A stretch of DNA of 64,000 nt, from the NCBI RefSeq assembly GCF_947179165.1, contig NC_077245.1:49419286-49483285 (forward strand), written 5' to 3'. The stretch is from Solanum dulcamara (lineage: Eukaryota > Streptophyta > Magnoliopsida > Solanales > Solanaceae). A model generated the notes under the pieces. It was not told where the DNA came from, made no database searches, and was given only the letters and a program-made list of their open reading frames with translations. Within the stretch, counting starts at the first letter, position 1. Every line of letters starts with the position of its first letter. Below, in pieces: positions 10,897 through 19,946 of this stretch. A program made the translations under genes and the position numbers.

Positions 10897-11820
10897 CTTC
10901 ACCCTGCAGCTCAGAAGGACCATCTATAATTTTTGTTAGCATGTTGTCTTGTTTTGGTGGACATGTGCACGTACTTTAATGAGTTGAACACTTCAAAGGA
11001 GCTGACCACTCTCTCTTTGGAGGCAACAAGAAGCTGTGTACAGTTCTACAAAGAGTCAAACAGAGGGAGACATTACAGCTCCCATATTTGTTTGGCTCTT
11101 TGGTTAATTGTTTGTGCAGGTACACAAAGTCTCAGAAAAAGGGACACAACAGCCACACATGCAAGGGCCTCACCTACTCCCATCACTTCTCCATGCATAC
11201 CAGATGCATTCCATCAACATCTGCAACAGCTCCACCAACCTGCAGCAGACAAGGAACAACTACAAGCTAATAGTATTGGTTACAGCAGCTTACATACTTC
11301 TTTGGTTGTATGGTTTGTTGGTTTTGTTTGTCTGTGCAGGTACTTCAAGAAGTTGAACCACTTCAAAACAAAGACCAACAAGCAGACTAACTACAATGGC
11401 AGCAACAAGGAGTTGCACACAAACCTGCACCAGCCTTTTCACTTGCCACAATTGTTAGTTGTTAATGCAGGTTTACAGATGCACACCTGCTACAACCTCA
11501 AAGTTGAGAATGCTTGGCTTCTCAGGGAACCTGCAGCCATCATCACCCACCCTCTGTACCTCCCATATGCAGCACAGCAGCAGCAGTATGCAACATATGC
11601 AGCACACAATGAGCATCTACAAGTCACTAGCCAGATTTGTTTGCTTGTGTGTTTTTCTGGTGTTGTTTGCCTGTGCAGGTACCAAAAGAGGGATCTACTA
11701 CTGAACCTAACCTGCAACAACAAACAAGCTATCACTGTAGCTAGAGAGGCAGCAAGGAACTGGGTACAGGACTGCAACAACCATGTTTGTTTGTTTCCTT
11801 GGCTACTTGTAGGTGCAGGT
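7650..11820 (+). repeat. Array of about 15 T-rich tracts ending in CAG (splice-acceptor-like)
   Basis: Each unit is 25-40 bases of T/G-rich sequence (words such as ttggttttgtttgtctgtgc) ending in CAG, then GT plus an A-rich stretch (aagaagctgaac, aagagggatc). The CAG (or TAG) falls at about 7679, 8031, 8204, 8735, 9245, 9755, 9917(TAG), 10112, 10530, 10677, 11117, 11337, 11468, 11676 and 11816. They fall in only two phases of the long frame, coding either AG or C-R after a hydrophobic run. The pattern matches a polypyrimidine tract plus 3' splice site, but use as a splice site is not shown. Confidence 0.7.
8317..9810 (+). repeat. Three tandem 510-bp modules with internal 168-bp sub-repeats
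   Basis: Matching landmarks recur at exactly 510 bases: ttcagcaggg at 8318, 8828 and 9338; cgttaggcga at 8451, 8961 and 9471; the second half-repeat core at 8619, 9129 and 9639; and the T-rich CAG at 8735, 9245 and 9755. Within each module the word gtttcag...gg.gacgttag.cgag recurs 168 bases on (for example 8451 and 8619). 510 and 168 are both multiples of three. The modules differ at many bases by eye, yet net length is unchanged. Confidence 0.92.
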
Positions 11821-12048
11821 CCACATAATTGTAAACAAATAGATACTAAAGCATGGCTTACTAGGGCCTCTCCAGCACAACCCAACATCCCTCAATACCT
11901 GCAGCAACCATATACTTGGACCACCATGCAGGTGTTCGAATGCAGCTACACTTGTTCTGATATTCAGGCTCTCAATTTTCTCCACAACAACTCCAAGGCT
12001 GTTGGATATTATAGCTCCATATACTTCCTCTCCTTTCAGCCTCCTTAG
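10933..12048 (+). CDS. Continuation of the stop-free LINE 3' frame (371 codons)
   Basis: This has the same reading frame as 7513-10896, separated only by the TAA codons at 10894 and 10927. There is no ATG at its start; the first in-frame residues follow a TTG. It repeats the features of the upstream frame: hydrophobic run plus LCRY (about 10520-type units at 11337 and 11676), Gln/His/Thr-rich spacers with cagcagc codons, and VCAGT or VGAGP motifs. No known domain is visible. It probably belonged to one longer frame in the source element; this is inferred from shared phase and motifs. Confidence 0.3.
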   Translation: MLACCLVLVDMCTYFNELNTSKELTTLSLEATRSCVQFYKESNRGRHYSSHICLALWLIVCAGTQSLRKRDTTATHARASPTPITSPCIPDAFHQHLQQLHQPAADKEQLQANSIGYSSLHTSLVVWFVGFVCLCRYFKKLNHFKTKTNKQTNYNGSNKELHTNLHQPFHLPQLLVVNAGLQMHTCYNLKVENAWLLREPAAIITHPLYLPYAAQQQQYATYAAHNEHLQVTSQICLLVCFSGVVCLCRYQKRDLLLNLTCNNKQAITVAREAARNWVQDCNNHVCLFPWLLVGAGPHNCKQIDTKAWLTRASPAQPNIPQYLQQPYTWTTMQVFECSYTCSDIQALNFLHNNSKAVGYYSSIYFLSFQPP

Positions 12049-12537
12049 CTGGTAATCATGATACTGATACAAAGGCACACTTCACCTGGATTTATCTGGT
12101 ACGACAAGACTAAAAAGAGCAAAGATGAAAAGAGTTTTCCCATCCTATGCGAGATAGAAGTTTCGTATACTTGTTCTTCTTCAATGTAGCTATGTTTGGT
12201 ACGTAGCATAGTTGAATAGGACTAGTGTAGGTTACTTTCCTTTTTCTTATGGAAGGGGAGAGTCTCCCTCATTTATGCTTTCATAGTTGAATTGTACCGG
12301 GAGGAGTCCTCTCACAGGTTTACTGCTTTCTAGTTATAGTTAGTCTCTTTTTGTATCGGGGATGTGTTAGCCGACCTTAATAGGTTAGCCGACTTATGAA
12401 CCACCATAGGATCAGAGGTAAGGTTTATGTCCCCCTCCTTGTATTTTTATTTTAATTATTTATGTTAAGGCTTGGGGGTGTTGCTTAACCCCTGACTGTG
12501 CACGAGAGGTGGGAGCCTCGTGTAGGGTCTGTTCCCA
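12049..12537 (+). other. Distal 3' end of the LINE, non-coding
   Basis: These are about 490 bases between the last stop of the long frame and the poly(A) tail. They are T-rich in the middle and end in a G-rich block (cttgggggtgttgcttaacc ... gagcctcgtgtagggtctg) before the A-run. I see no gene. A structured 3' end recognised by the LINE reverse transcriptase would be expected here, but I cannot confirm one. Confidence 0.55.
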
Positions 12538-12562
12538 TAAAAAAAAAAGATACAAAGGTTTA
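12538..12562 (+). repeat. LINE poly(A) tail and right target-site duplication
   Basis: An A-run of about 11 bases is followed by agatacaaaggttta (12548-12562), matching 6049-6063. The R2 LTR then resumes with aaggtgtttcatt, as in the intact LTR at about 20798. Confidence 0.92.
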
Positions 12563-14833
12563 AAGGTGTTTCATTTTCTTTCTCAAAAAGAATTTCTATA
12601 TTTCTTAACTTTTATGATGAATGGGGATGAATGCATTAAAACACATATGACATAGAAGTAATATTCAACTCACATGTGGTAGAAGGTTCAAAGTTCTCAA
12701 AACTTAACCTACACATGATATTCACCCTCAATAAATAGTAATAGGAATATTCATCCCTTTCTCAACAATATTTCAATACTTAAGCATTCTCAAAACCCCC
12801 AACTCAATCTCTTGGGCGAGCATCACAATTCAAATAATATAATCAAGCCTCTCTCTTAGGCAAATCATGAATTACATGCTCTCAAAGAAAATAAGATAAC
12901 AAATAAGGCCTCCACACGGGCTATGTAATACAAATAAACCCCCACATGGCAATACATTAATAAATAAGCCCCCACATGGGAATCACAATATATATTTAAC
13001 ACTCTCAACTCATACTACGACCTCATTCCAAAGTCTATAATATATGCATGACTAATTACCCTATTTTAATCTCAAAGAAGAATAACCAAACCTACCTCAA
13101 TTGTCGAAACCGCACTCGGACACCTCCATCGAATAAGCAACTCTCAAATTCAATGCCTGGATTGACAACTCACTATCAACAATAAAACATACACATCACA
13201 AGGAGTCCAATGACACCCATATTGATAGGTTTCGGAACCGGGGGTAAAATTGTCCAAAAACAATATTAATTTTCGAAAAGGGTCGAATCTAGAATTTTAT
13301 TTAAAAATTATGTCCTACACATCGAGTAGGATTCGTGGCTGAAAAAACCATTAAAATCAAGTAAGAATCGAGTTCCAAATCATGAAAATACAATTTTCTA
13401 AAAATCACCACAATTTTATTACGAAAATGGCAAAAGACAGTAACTTTGAACAGCGATTTACCAGAAATGAAGCCTCTACAGCTAAAACTGATCACATCAC
13501 AACGATCCTTACGAAAAACAAAGCAATTTAGCCTCAAGAATCACTGAAAACGGACCCAAAATGCTCAAGATATCAAATCTCAAAGTTCATCAAAAATCTA
13601 ATCCGAAAATAGGAAGGACAGCTGCTATAACGCGAATCTTACCTAAAATAAAAACTTCCCCATCACTTTATGATTACAGCGCTGTATTTCTATGGAAAAA
13701 CTACACAATTTAGAGCTTTGAATCATTGAATTCGGATCTAAGATGACCAAGAAATCATCTTCCAAAGTTTATAAAAATCTGAATCCAAAAATGGTCGAGG
13801 CAGCATCTAAAACATTAAATCTTACCTAAAACAAAGCTTCTAATCAAGATTCCCAGCTCACCAATGGATTCCTCGCGAAAATCTCTTGAAGATAGACTCT
13901 TGAATCACTAGATTTGGATTTGAAAAGCTCAAGAAATGAGGGTTCAAAGTTGAGAGAAAATTATGAAAATTTTGATTTTTGCACCAGATTTTTCTGGGTT
14001 TGCTAATATTTAAAGTCTCCAACGGACCCTCGGAATTCATTCGGAACCCGATAAAAATAAAAAAGATATGCTACCCCACTAAATTCGATATTCCGGACTC
14101 AACGGCGCATTCAGAATTTTCATCCAAGTGTGTTTTCCAAGAATGTTGATCAAAGTCAACCATAGGCTAACTTTCAAAGTCAAAAGCTTCAAATGACCCC
14201 AAACTCGTATCAATTGTCTCAATAGTCATGCCGACAATGCTACTAGCCTAATTTGTCCATTCCGAAGCTGATGGAATCATCAAAATATGAATTCGAGGTC
14301 TCCTTGACCTGAAACTCAAAAAGTCGCAACTAAACCAACTTAGGCCTTCAAAATATCAAAATGGGCTCGGGACCTCTAAAAATTCAGCCAACACTTCTTC
14401 TAGACCAAAAACCATCCCCCGAATCCAATGGAGTCGTCGGAATTCCATTCCGAGTATCGAAACTCCAAAAGTTGACAGTCAAATCTTGGCCTAAAATTCC
14501 TTAAATTCCCAAGTCAAGACTTACAATCTTTGTTACAACTCCAAAACTAAATCCGTAAACTCTCCTAGACTAATTTCAACATTTCAGAGCTGCTGGAATT
14601 GACGGAATTCCATTCCGAGACCCATAGATCCGGTTGGCACCAAAAATCACTTTTTCACCTCTTAACTCTATAAAACTCAAGAATTTGCACAATTTACAAA
14701 TCATTAAGATTTTTACACTTTCAACTTCACAAACCGATCAAATAATACTCGGGGGCACTAATGATAGGGGTAAAAATGGTAATTTCACATAAATTTTTAA
14801 AAATGACTCTCAAGCTCATTACAACATCCACCA

Positions 14834-16528
14834 CTAAAAAGGATGTTCATACTCGAACATAAGATAAAAGAAAGTACCTGGGATCTCAAAAAGTTGAGGG
14901 TACCGAGCCCGCATATTAGACTCTAACTCCCAAGTCGCCTCTTCAGCAGGCCGATGCTGCCATTGCACCTTGACTGAAGCAACCTCCTTGGTCCTGAGTC
15001 TACGAAGCCGCCTATCTAGAATAACTGTCGGCTCCTCCTCATAAGTCAAATCCGAACTCAACTCCACTGCATCATAAGAAATCACATGAGACTCGTCCGG
15101 TATGTACTTGCGAAGCATGGAAACATGAAACACCGGATGGACAACTGGCAATTTAGGGGGTAAGGCCAACTCATATGCCACTCCACCTACTCTCCTCAGG
15201 ATTTCAAATGGGCCAACAAACCTTGGGCTAAGCTTGCCCTTCTTTCCGAACCTCATCACACCCTTCATGGGTGATATTTTAAGCCACACACAATCACCCA
15301 CCATGAACTCTAAGGGATGAACACTCCTATCAGCATAACTCTTCTGACGACTCTGAGCTGTGAATAATCGACCCTGAATCAAACGTACCCGCTCCACAGC
15401 ATCCCTAAGTAAGTCAGTATCCAATACATCAACCGCAAAAGAATCAAACCATCCAATAGGTGATCGACACCTACGACCATACAATGCCTCAAATGGTGTC
15501 ATTTGAATGCTGGAGTGATAATTATTATTATAGGCAAACTCTGCTAATGGCAAGTGTTGGTCCCATCGGGCACCAAAATCAATCACACAGGCCCTAAGCA
15601 TATCCTCCAACACCTGAATAGTCCGCTCGGACTGACCATCAGTTTGGGGATGAAATGCTGAACTCATCTCTAGCCGTGTACCCAAACTACGCTATAATAC
15701 CTTCCAAAAGTGAGAGGTGAACACTGAACCCTGATCCGACACAATAGAGATAGGCACCCCATCCAGCCTAACAATCTCACAAAGATAGATCCTAGCTAAC
15801 TGATCTGCATTGTAGCTAGTCTTCACAGGAAGGAAATGGGCTGATTTGGTCAATCGATCCACAATCACCCAGACAGAGTCATACTTACCCAATGCCATGG
15901 GTAATCCAGACACGAAGTCCATAGTGATACGCTCCCATTTCCACTCAGGAATGGGCATCCTTTGCATAGGACCACCCGGTTTCTGATGCTCATACTTCAC
16001 TTGTTGGCAATTTAGACACTTAGCCACAAAATCAATAATGTCTCTCTTCATGCCATACCACCAATAGTGTTGTTTCAAGTCATGAAACATCTTTGCCACT
16101 CCCGGGTGAATTGAATACTTGGAACAATGAGCCTTCTCCAATATCATACGTACCCATTCACTAACCTTGGGCACACAAATGCGACCATTAATCCTCAAAA
16201 CTCCTTCCGGATCAAGAGAGGATGATTTTGCTTCACCACTCAACACTTTGTCTCGAATGGCCCTCAACATTTCATTTTCAAACTGGTGTGTACGAATATG
16301 GTCTATCAAAGTAGACTTAGCCTCCACAAAGGCCAAAATACGATGATGTGTAGAAATATCAAGTCGGACCAACTGTCTAGCTAATGACTGAACCTCCAAC
16401 ACCAAAGGCCTCTCCACAGCCTTAAGAAAGGCCAAACTACCCATGCTAGATGCTTTGCGACTCAGGGCATCCGCTACCACATTAGCTTTGCCCGGATGAT
16501 AAAGTATGGTAATGTCATAGTCTTTCAA
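14834..16528 (-). pseudogene. R2 RNase H tail, integrase and chromodomain-like C-terminus
   Basis: Two open stretches in one frame (16528-15692 and 15685-14834) are separated by a single TAG near 15690. In order: the RNase H end (ILYHPGKANVVADALSRK), an integrase zinc-binding HHCC domain (HCSKYSIHPG ... CLNCQQ), the core with Asp (ITMDFVSGLP), Asp (SIVSDQGSVFTSHFW) and Glu (TDGQSERTIQVLEDM), a GKLSPRFVGPFEIL segment, and a C-terminal EEATWELESNMRARYPQLF motif like that of chromovirus integrases. The catalytic Asp, Asp and Glu appear to be kept. A near-intact integrase with one stop suggests moderate age. The DNA-joining role is known from the family. Confidence 0.88.
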
Positions 16529-16529
16529 T

Positions 16530-16922
16530 AACTCTAACCACCTACGCTACCGCATGTTCAGATTCGGCTGAGAAAAGATATACTTAAGGCTACGGTGGTC
16601 AGTATAGATCTCGCAATGTACTCCATAAAGATAATGTCTCCATAACTTCAGAACAAACACCACCGTTGCTAACTCTAAGTCATGGGTAGGATAGTTCTTC
16701 TCATGTACCTTCAACTGTCGAGAAGCATAAGCTATAACTCTACCTTTTGCATCAATACACCACCCAAGAAAACTCTTAAAGCATCACAAAATACAATAAA
16801 TGCCACGACCTCCTCGGGTAAGACTAGAATAGGTGTTGAAGTCAATAATTCCTTGAGCTTTTAAAAGCTCGTCTCACACTAATCAATCCACTGAAATGCC
16901 ATGGTCTTTTAAGTTAGCCTAG
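16530..16922 (-). pseudogene. R2 RNase H region, frameshifted
   Basis: This lies between the RT remnant and the integrase frame. Broken minus-strand frames still read like the Ty3/gypsy RNase H region, but several stops and frameshifts remove any enzyme. It would have degraded template RNA during reverse transcription. A small plus-strand ORF at 16682-16864 is a shadow. Confidence 0.65.
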
Positions 16923-17963
16923 TCAATGGGGATGCAATAGAAGAGAATCCTTGAACAAACTGCGATAGTAGCCTGCCAACCCAATAAAACTCCGAATCTT
17001 GGTAACCGAAGTAGGCCTAACCCAATCACGAACCACTGCAACTTTGGCTGGATCAACCATAATACCATCCTTGGTCACTATATGACCCAAGAATGTCACG
17101 GACTCAAGCCAAAACTCATATTTGGAGAATTTTGCATACAACTTCTCCTCTCTCAATCTCTGAAGAACTATCCTCAGGTGCCTAACACGATCCTCCTCAT
17201 TCTTGGAATAAAAAAAGATGTCATCAATAAACATGATCACAAATGAGTCCAAATAAGGTCAAAATACCCGGTTCATCAACTCCATAAAAGCAGCCAGGGC
17301 ATTAGTCAACCCAAAGGACATAACCACAAACTCATAATGCCCATAACGAGTCCTGAATGCAGTCTTTGAGATATCAGATTCTCGAACTCTCAACTGATGG
17401 TAACCCAACCTCAAATCAATCTTTGAGAACACCAATGCACCCTGAAGCTGGTCAAATAAATCATCAATGCGAAGGAGAGAATACTTATTCTTGAGAGTGA
17501 CTTTATTCAACTGTCGATAGTCAATACACATCCTCATAGTACCATCTTTCTTCTTCACAAATAACACCAGTGCACCCCACGGTGATACACTAGGTCTAAT
17601 AAACCCTTTCTTCAATAAATCTTCCAATTGTTCTTTCAACTCTTTCAATTCTGCCGGAGCCATCCGATAAGGAGAAATAGAGATGGGTTTAGTGTCATGC
17701 TCCAAATCAATCACAAAATCAGTATCACGGTCAGGAGGAACTCCTGGCAAGTCTGTAGGAAATACATCCATAAACTCTCTCACCACCCTCATAGTCTCTA
17801 TATGAGATGACTCCATGGTGAGATCACGGACATGAGGCAAATAAGACAAACGACCCTTATCCATCAAGCGACGAGCACGAATATAAGATATCACCCCCTT
17901 AGGATACGAACTCGGATTACCCTTCCATACCATGCTAGGTAAATTGGGATAAGCTAAGGTCAC
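16923..17963 (-). pseudogene. R2 reverse transcriptase
   Basis: Two in-phase stretches (17963-17259, 17252-16923) are divided by one TGA. Recognisable Ty3/gypsy RT motifs are [75 protein letters not shown], then the catalytic FIDDIFFYSK with both Asp residues present. Downstream, LGHIVTKDGI and the IRSFIGLAGYYR motif lead into a frameshift near 16950. The last recognisable part ends at the RNase H boundary. It is inactive as encoded because of the stop just before the catalytic loop. Confidence 0.9.
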
Positions 17964-19739
17964 GGTTTTTGCATAACAATCTAATATAGCATGATAAGGA
18001 GATAACTAGTCCATACCCAGTATCACATCAAAATTAACCATGTCTAATAAAATCAAGTCTGCACAGGTCTCTCTACCCAAAAATATCACCAAACATCCCT
18101 TGTATACCCGATCCACCACTAAAGATTCACCTATTGGGGTAGAAATAGTAATAGGCACAATAAGGGACTCAATCACATAATCAATACCCACATCGAAATA
18201 AGTCGACACATAAGAATAGGTAGACCCTGGGTCAAATAATACTGAAGCACAACGATGACAAACTGGAACAATACCTGTAATAACTGCATCAGAGTCTTTT
18301 ACCTCATATCTACCCGGTATAGCATAACATAACTGACGGTCACCCTTAGATTGCGAACCCCCACGAGCACCACCTCGTGCTCCACCCTTAACACCACGGG
18401 TGCCACCTCTAGTATTCTGCGAAGAACCTCGAACAACTGGAGCATTTATAGAACGAAAAACTGGTGCCTCGGGCCGTCCAGTAGAAGGAGCACGTTTGGG
18501 GCAATCTTGGGCCTTATGCCCAAACTCATCACACACATAACAACCTCGAGGACCTGAACCCCGTGGGGGATAACCAAAAGTGTCAAAACGGCCTCTGGAG
18601 CCCGAAGAACCTTGAATAGCTGCCTGGACCAGTCTGCCCTGATAACCATGGGTTCCTGAACCCGAATATTCTCTGCCCTTAGAAGAATGACCACTGAACT
18701 GACCTTGCTGACGGAACCTCTTGGCCCCGCCCTGTCTAGCATGTCGGATACTCTCTATCATCCTGGCATGATTAATAATACTCTGAAACGTAGCTCTAGA
18801 CAGTACAAGAGAGGCTGTAGCCTCCTGGAGATAATCGGTGAATCCCTTCACTAGCTTGCGAATCCGCTCGAACTCAGTGGGAATGCTCAATATAGCATAA
18901 CGAGATAACTCATGAAAGCAAGTATCGTACTCAGATACAGATAAGAAGCCCTGCTCCAGTTTGTCAAACTCATCCTTGCACTGATCACGGAGGCTATAAG
19001 GCACAAATCTCTCAAGGAACATCTCAGTAAATTATTCCTAACTCATCATAGGAGAACCAATAGGTCTACGGGAAAGAACCGACCTCCACCACTCCTTGGA
19101 TACTCTCACAAATTGATATGAAGTGTAAGCTACTCCATGTGCCTCTAAGATGCCTAGGTTGAACAACCTGTCTTGGCACTCAGTCAAAAAGTCATAGGCT
19201 TTCTCTCTGGCTATACCATCAAACCTTGGAGGCGCCAATCGAACAAACCTCTCGAAGCTCTTCTGCTCAGCTATCGACATGGCAACACTAGCAGAAACTG
19301 GCGAAGCTACAAATCTCAGATGTGCAATAGAAGGCACTAAAGAAGAAGCATGAGTATGAAATCCTATACTAGGCCCTAGAACTGGCAGTGTAGCACCAAC
19401 TATGATAGGAGAACCTATGCTACTTGGAAGACTACCAGAGGTAGGAGCACCATCCACTCTAGCCAATAATTAAACGAGTAGCTCCTGAAGAATCGGAGCA
19501 CTATCGGGAACTACAGCAGGCTGGGATGGCCTCTGCTCCTCAGTCTTCTGCTCCAAGTCATCCTCATGCTCTTATATGGGCTCAGGTGATGGCTCTCTAG
19601 CTCATCCACGAGCAAGTGTCGCTCCCCTCGCTCAGCCTCGTCCCTTGATTCCACCACATCCTCTACCTTGCCCGCGTACTGGGGCTCAAGTAATAGGTGC
19701 AGCCTCACCCTTAGTAATTATGGCTCTAGTCCTCACCAT
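17964..19739 (-). pseudogene. R2 gag and protease
   Basis: The ATG at 19737-19739 opens MVRTRAIITKGEAAPIT, typical of a gypsy gag start, but a TGA follows within 20 codons. Further open stretches (19466-19038 and 19022-18006, same frame, split by TAG and TAA) carry the capsid-like region (RFVRLAPPRFDG, YDFLTECQDRLFNLG), a zinc knuckle (CYVCDEFGHKAQDCP, about 18540-18500) and the protease (LFDPGSTYSYVS; DPG where DSG is usual) ending VILGMD. The Trp codon expected after GMD is a TAG at about 18008, which separates protease from RT. It would form the virus-like particle and process the polyprotein. Confidence 0.88.
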
Positions 19740-19931
19740 CTGCGCAAAGGGAATAAATCAGAGGTATACAATATTTGATATGAATAAATCATACGAAAGG
19801 AATAAAATGAAGGAAGTCTTCCTATTAGGTATCTTGTAGCCTCTCAAAGAAAAGTACAGACGTCTACGTACCGATCCGCAAGACTCTACTAGATACCCTG
19901 CTCTTTAACTTATGAGACCAGTGAACCTAGT

Positions 19932-19943
19932 GCTCTGATACCA
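19932..19943 (-). other. tRNA-Met primer-binding site (R2)
   Basis: The plus-strand sequence gctctgatacca is the exact complement of tggtatcagagc, the initiator-Met primer site used by many plant LTR elements. It lies three bases from the LTR that starts at 19947. Confidence 0.93.
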
Positions 19944-19946
19944 ATT

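Larger units (their letters stand above)
6064..12547 (+). mobile_element. 5'-truncated LINE with unusually long 3' region
   Basis: The insertion sits in the R2 left LTR. It is flanked by a perfect 15-bp duplication and ends in an A-run (about 12538-12548), which together diagnose target-primed insertion of a non-LTR retrotransposon. The 5' end is truncated, so endonuclease and most of the RT are missing. What remains is the ORF2 C-terminus (zinc-binding and RNase H domains, to 7477) followed by about 5 kb of 3' sequence. That is far longer than the few hundred bases usual for plant L1-type 3' UTRs. Most of this 3' region is free of stops in one frame (7513-12048). Confidence 0.9.
5212..14826 (-). 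repeat. 3' LTR of R2, split by the LINE at 6064-12562
   Basis: Without the LINE and one copy of its target duplication this LTR is about 3.1 kb. It matches 19947-22716 almost base for base at both ends of the interruption: 5212-6063 aligns with about 19947-20796, and 12563-14495 with about 20797-22716. The inner end is acaaca at 14826. In minus-strand sense it is preceded by agtggtgga, which serves as the polypurine-like tract; the same word precedes the R6 right LTR. Stretches 12563-14826 outside the LINE hold no gene. Minus-strand ORFs there recur in the other LTR but look non-coding. Confidence 0.85.

Noticed and set aside
13301..14040. Minus-strand ORFs conserved at 21524-22255
   Set aside because: Conservation is explained by the two R2 LTRs; sequence is Phe/Ser-rich with no domain and differs by non-coding-like changes.
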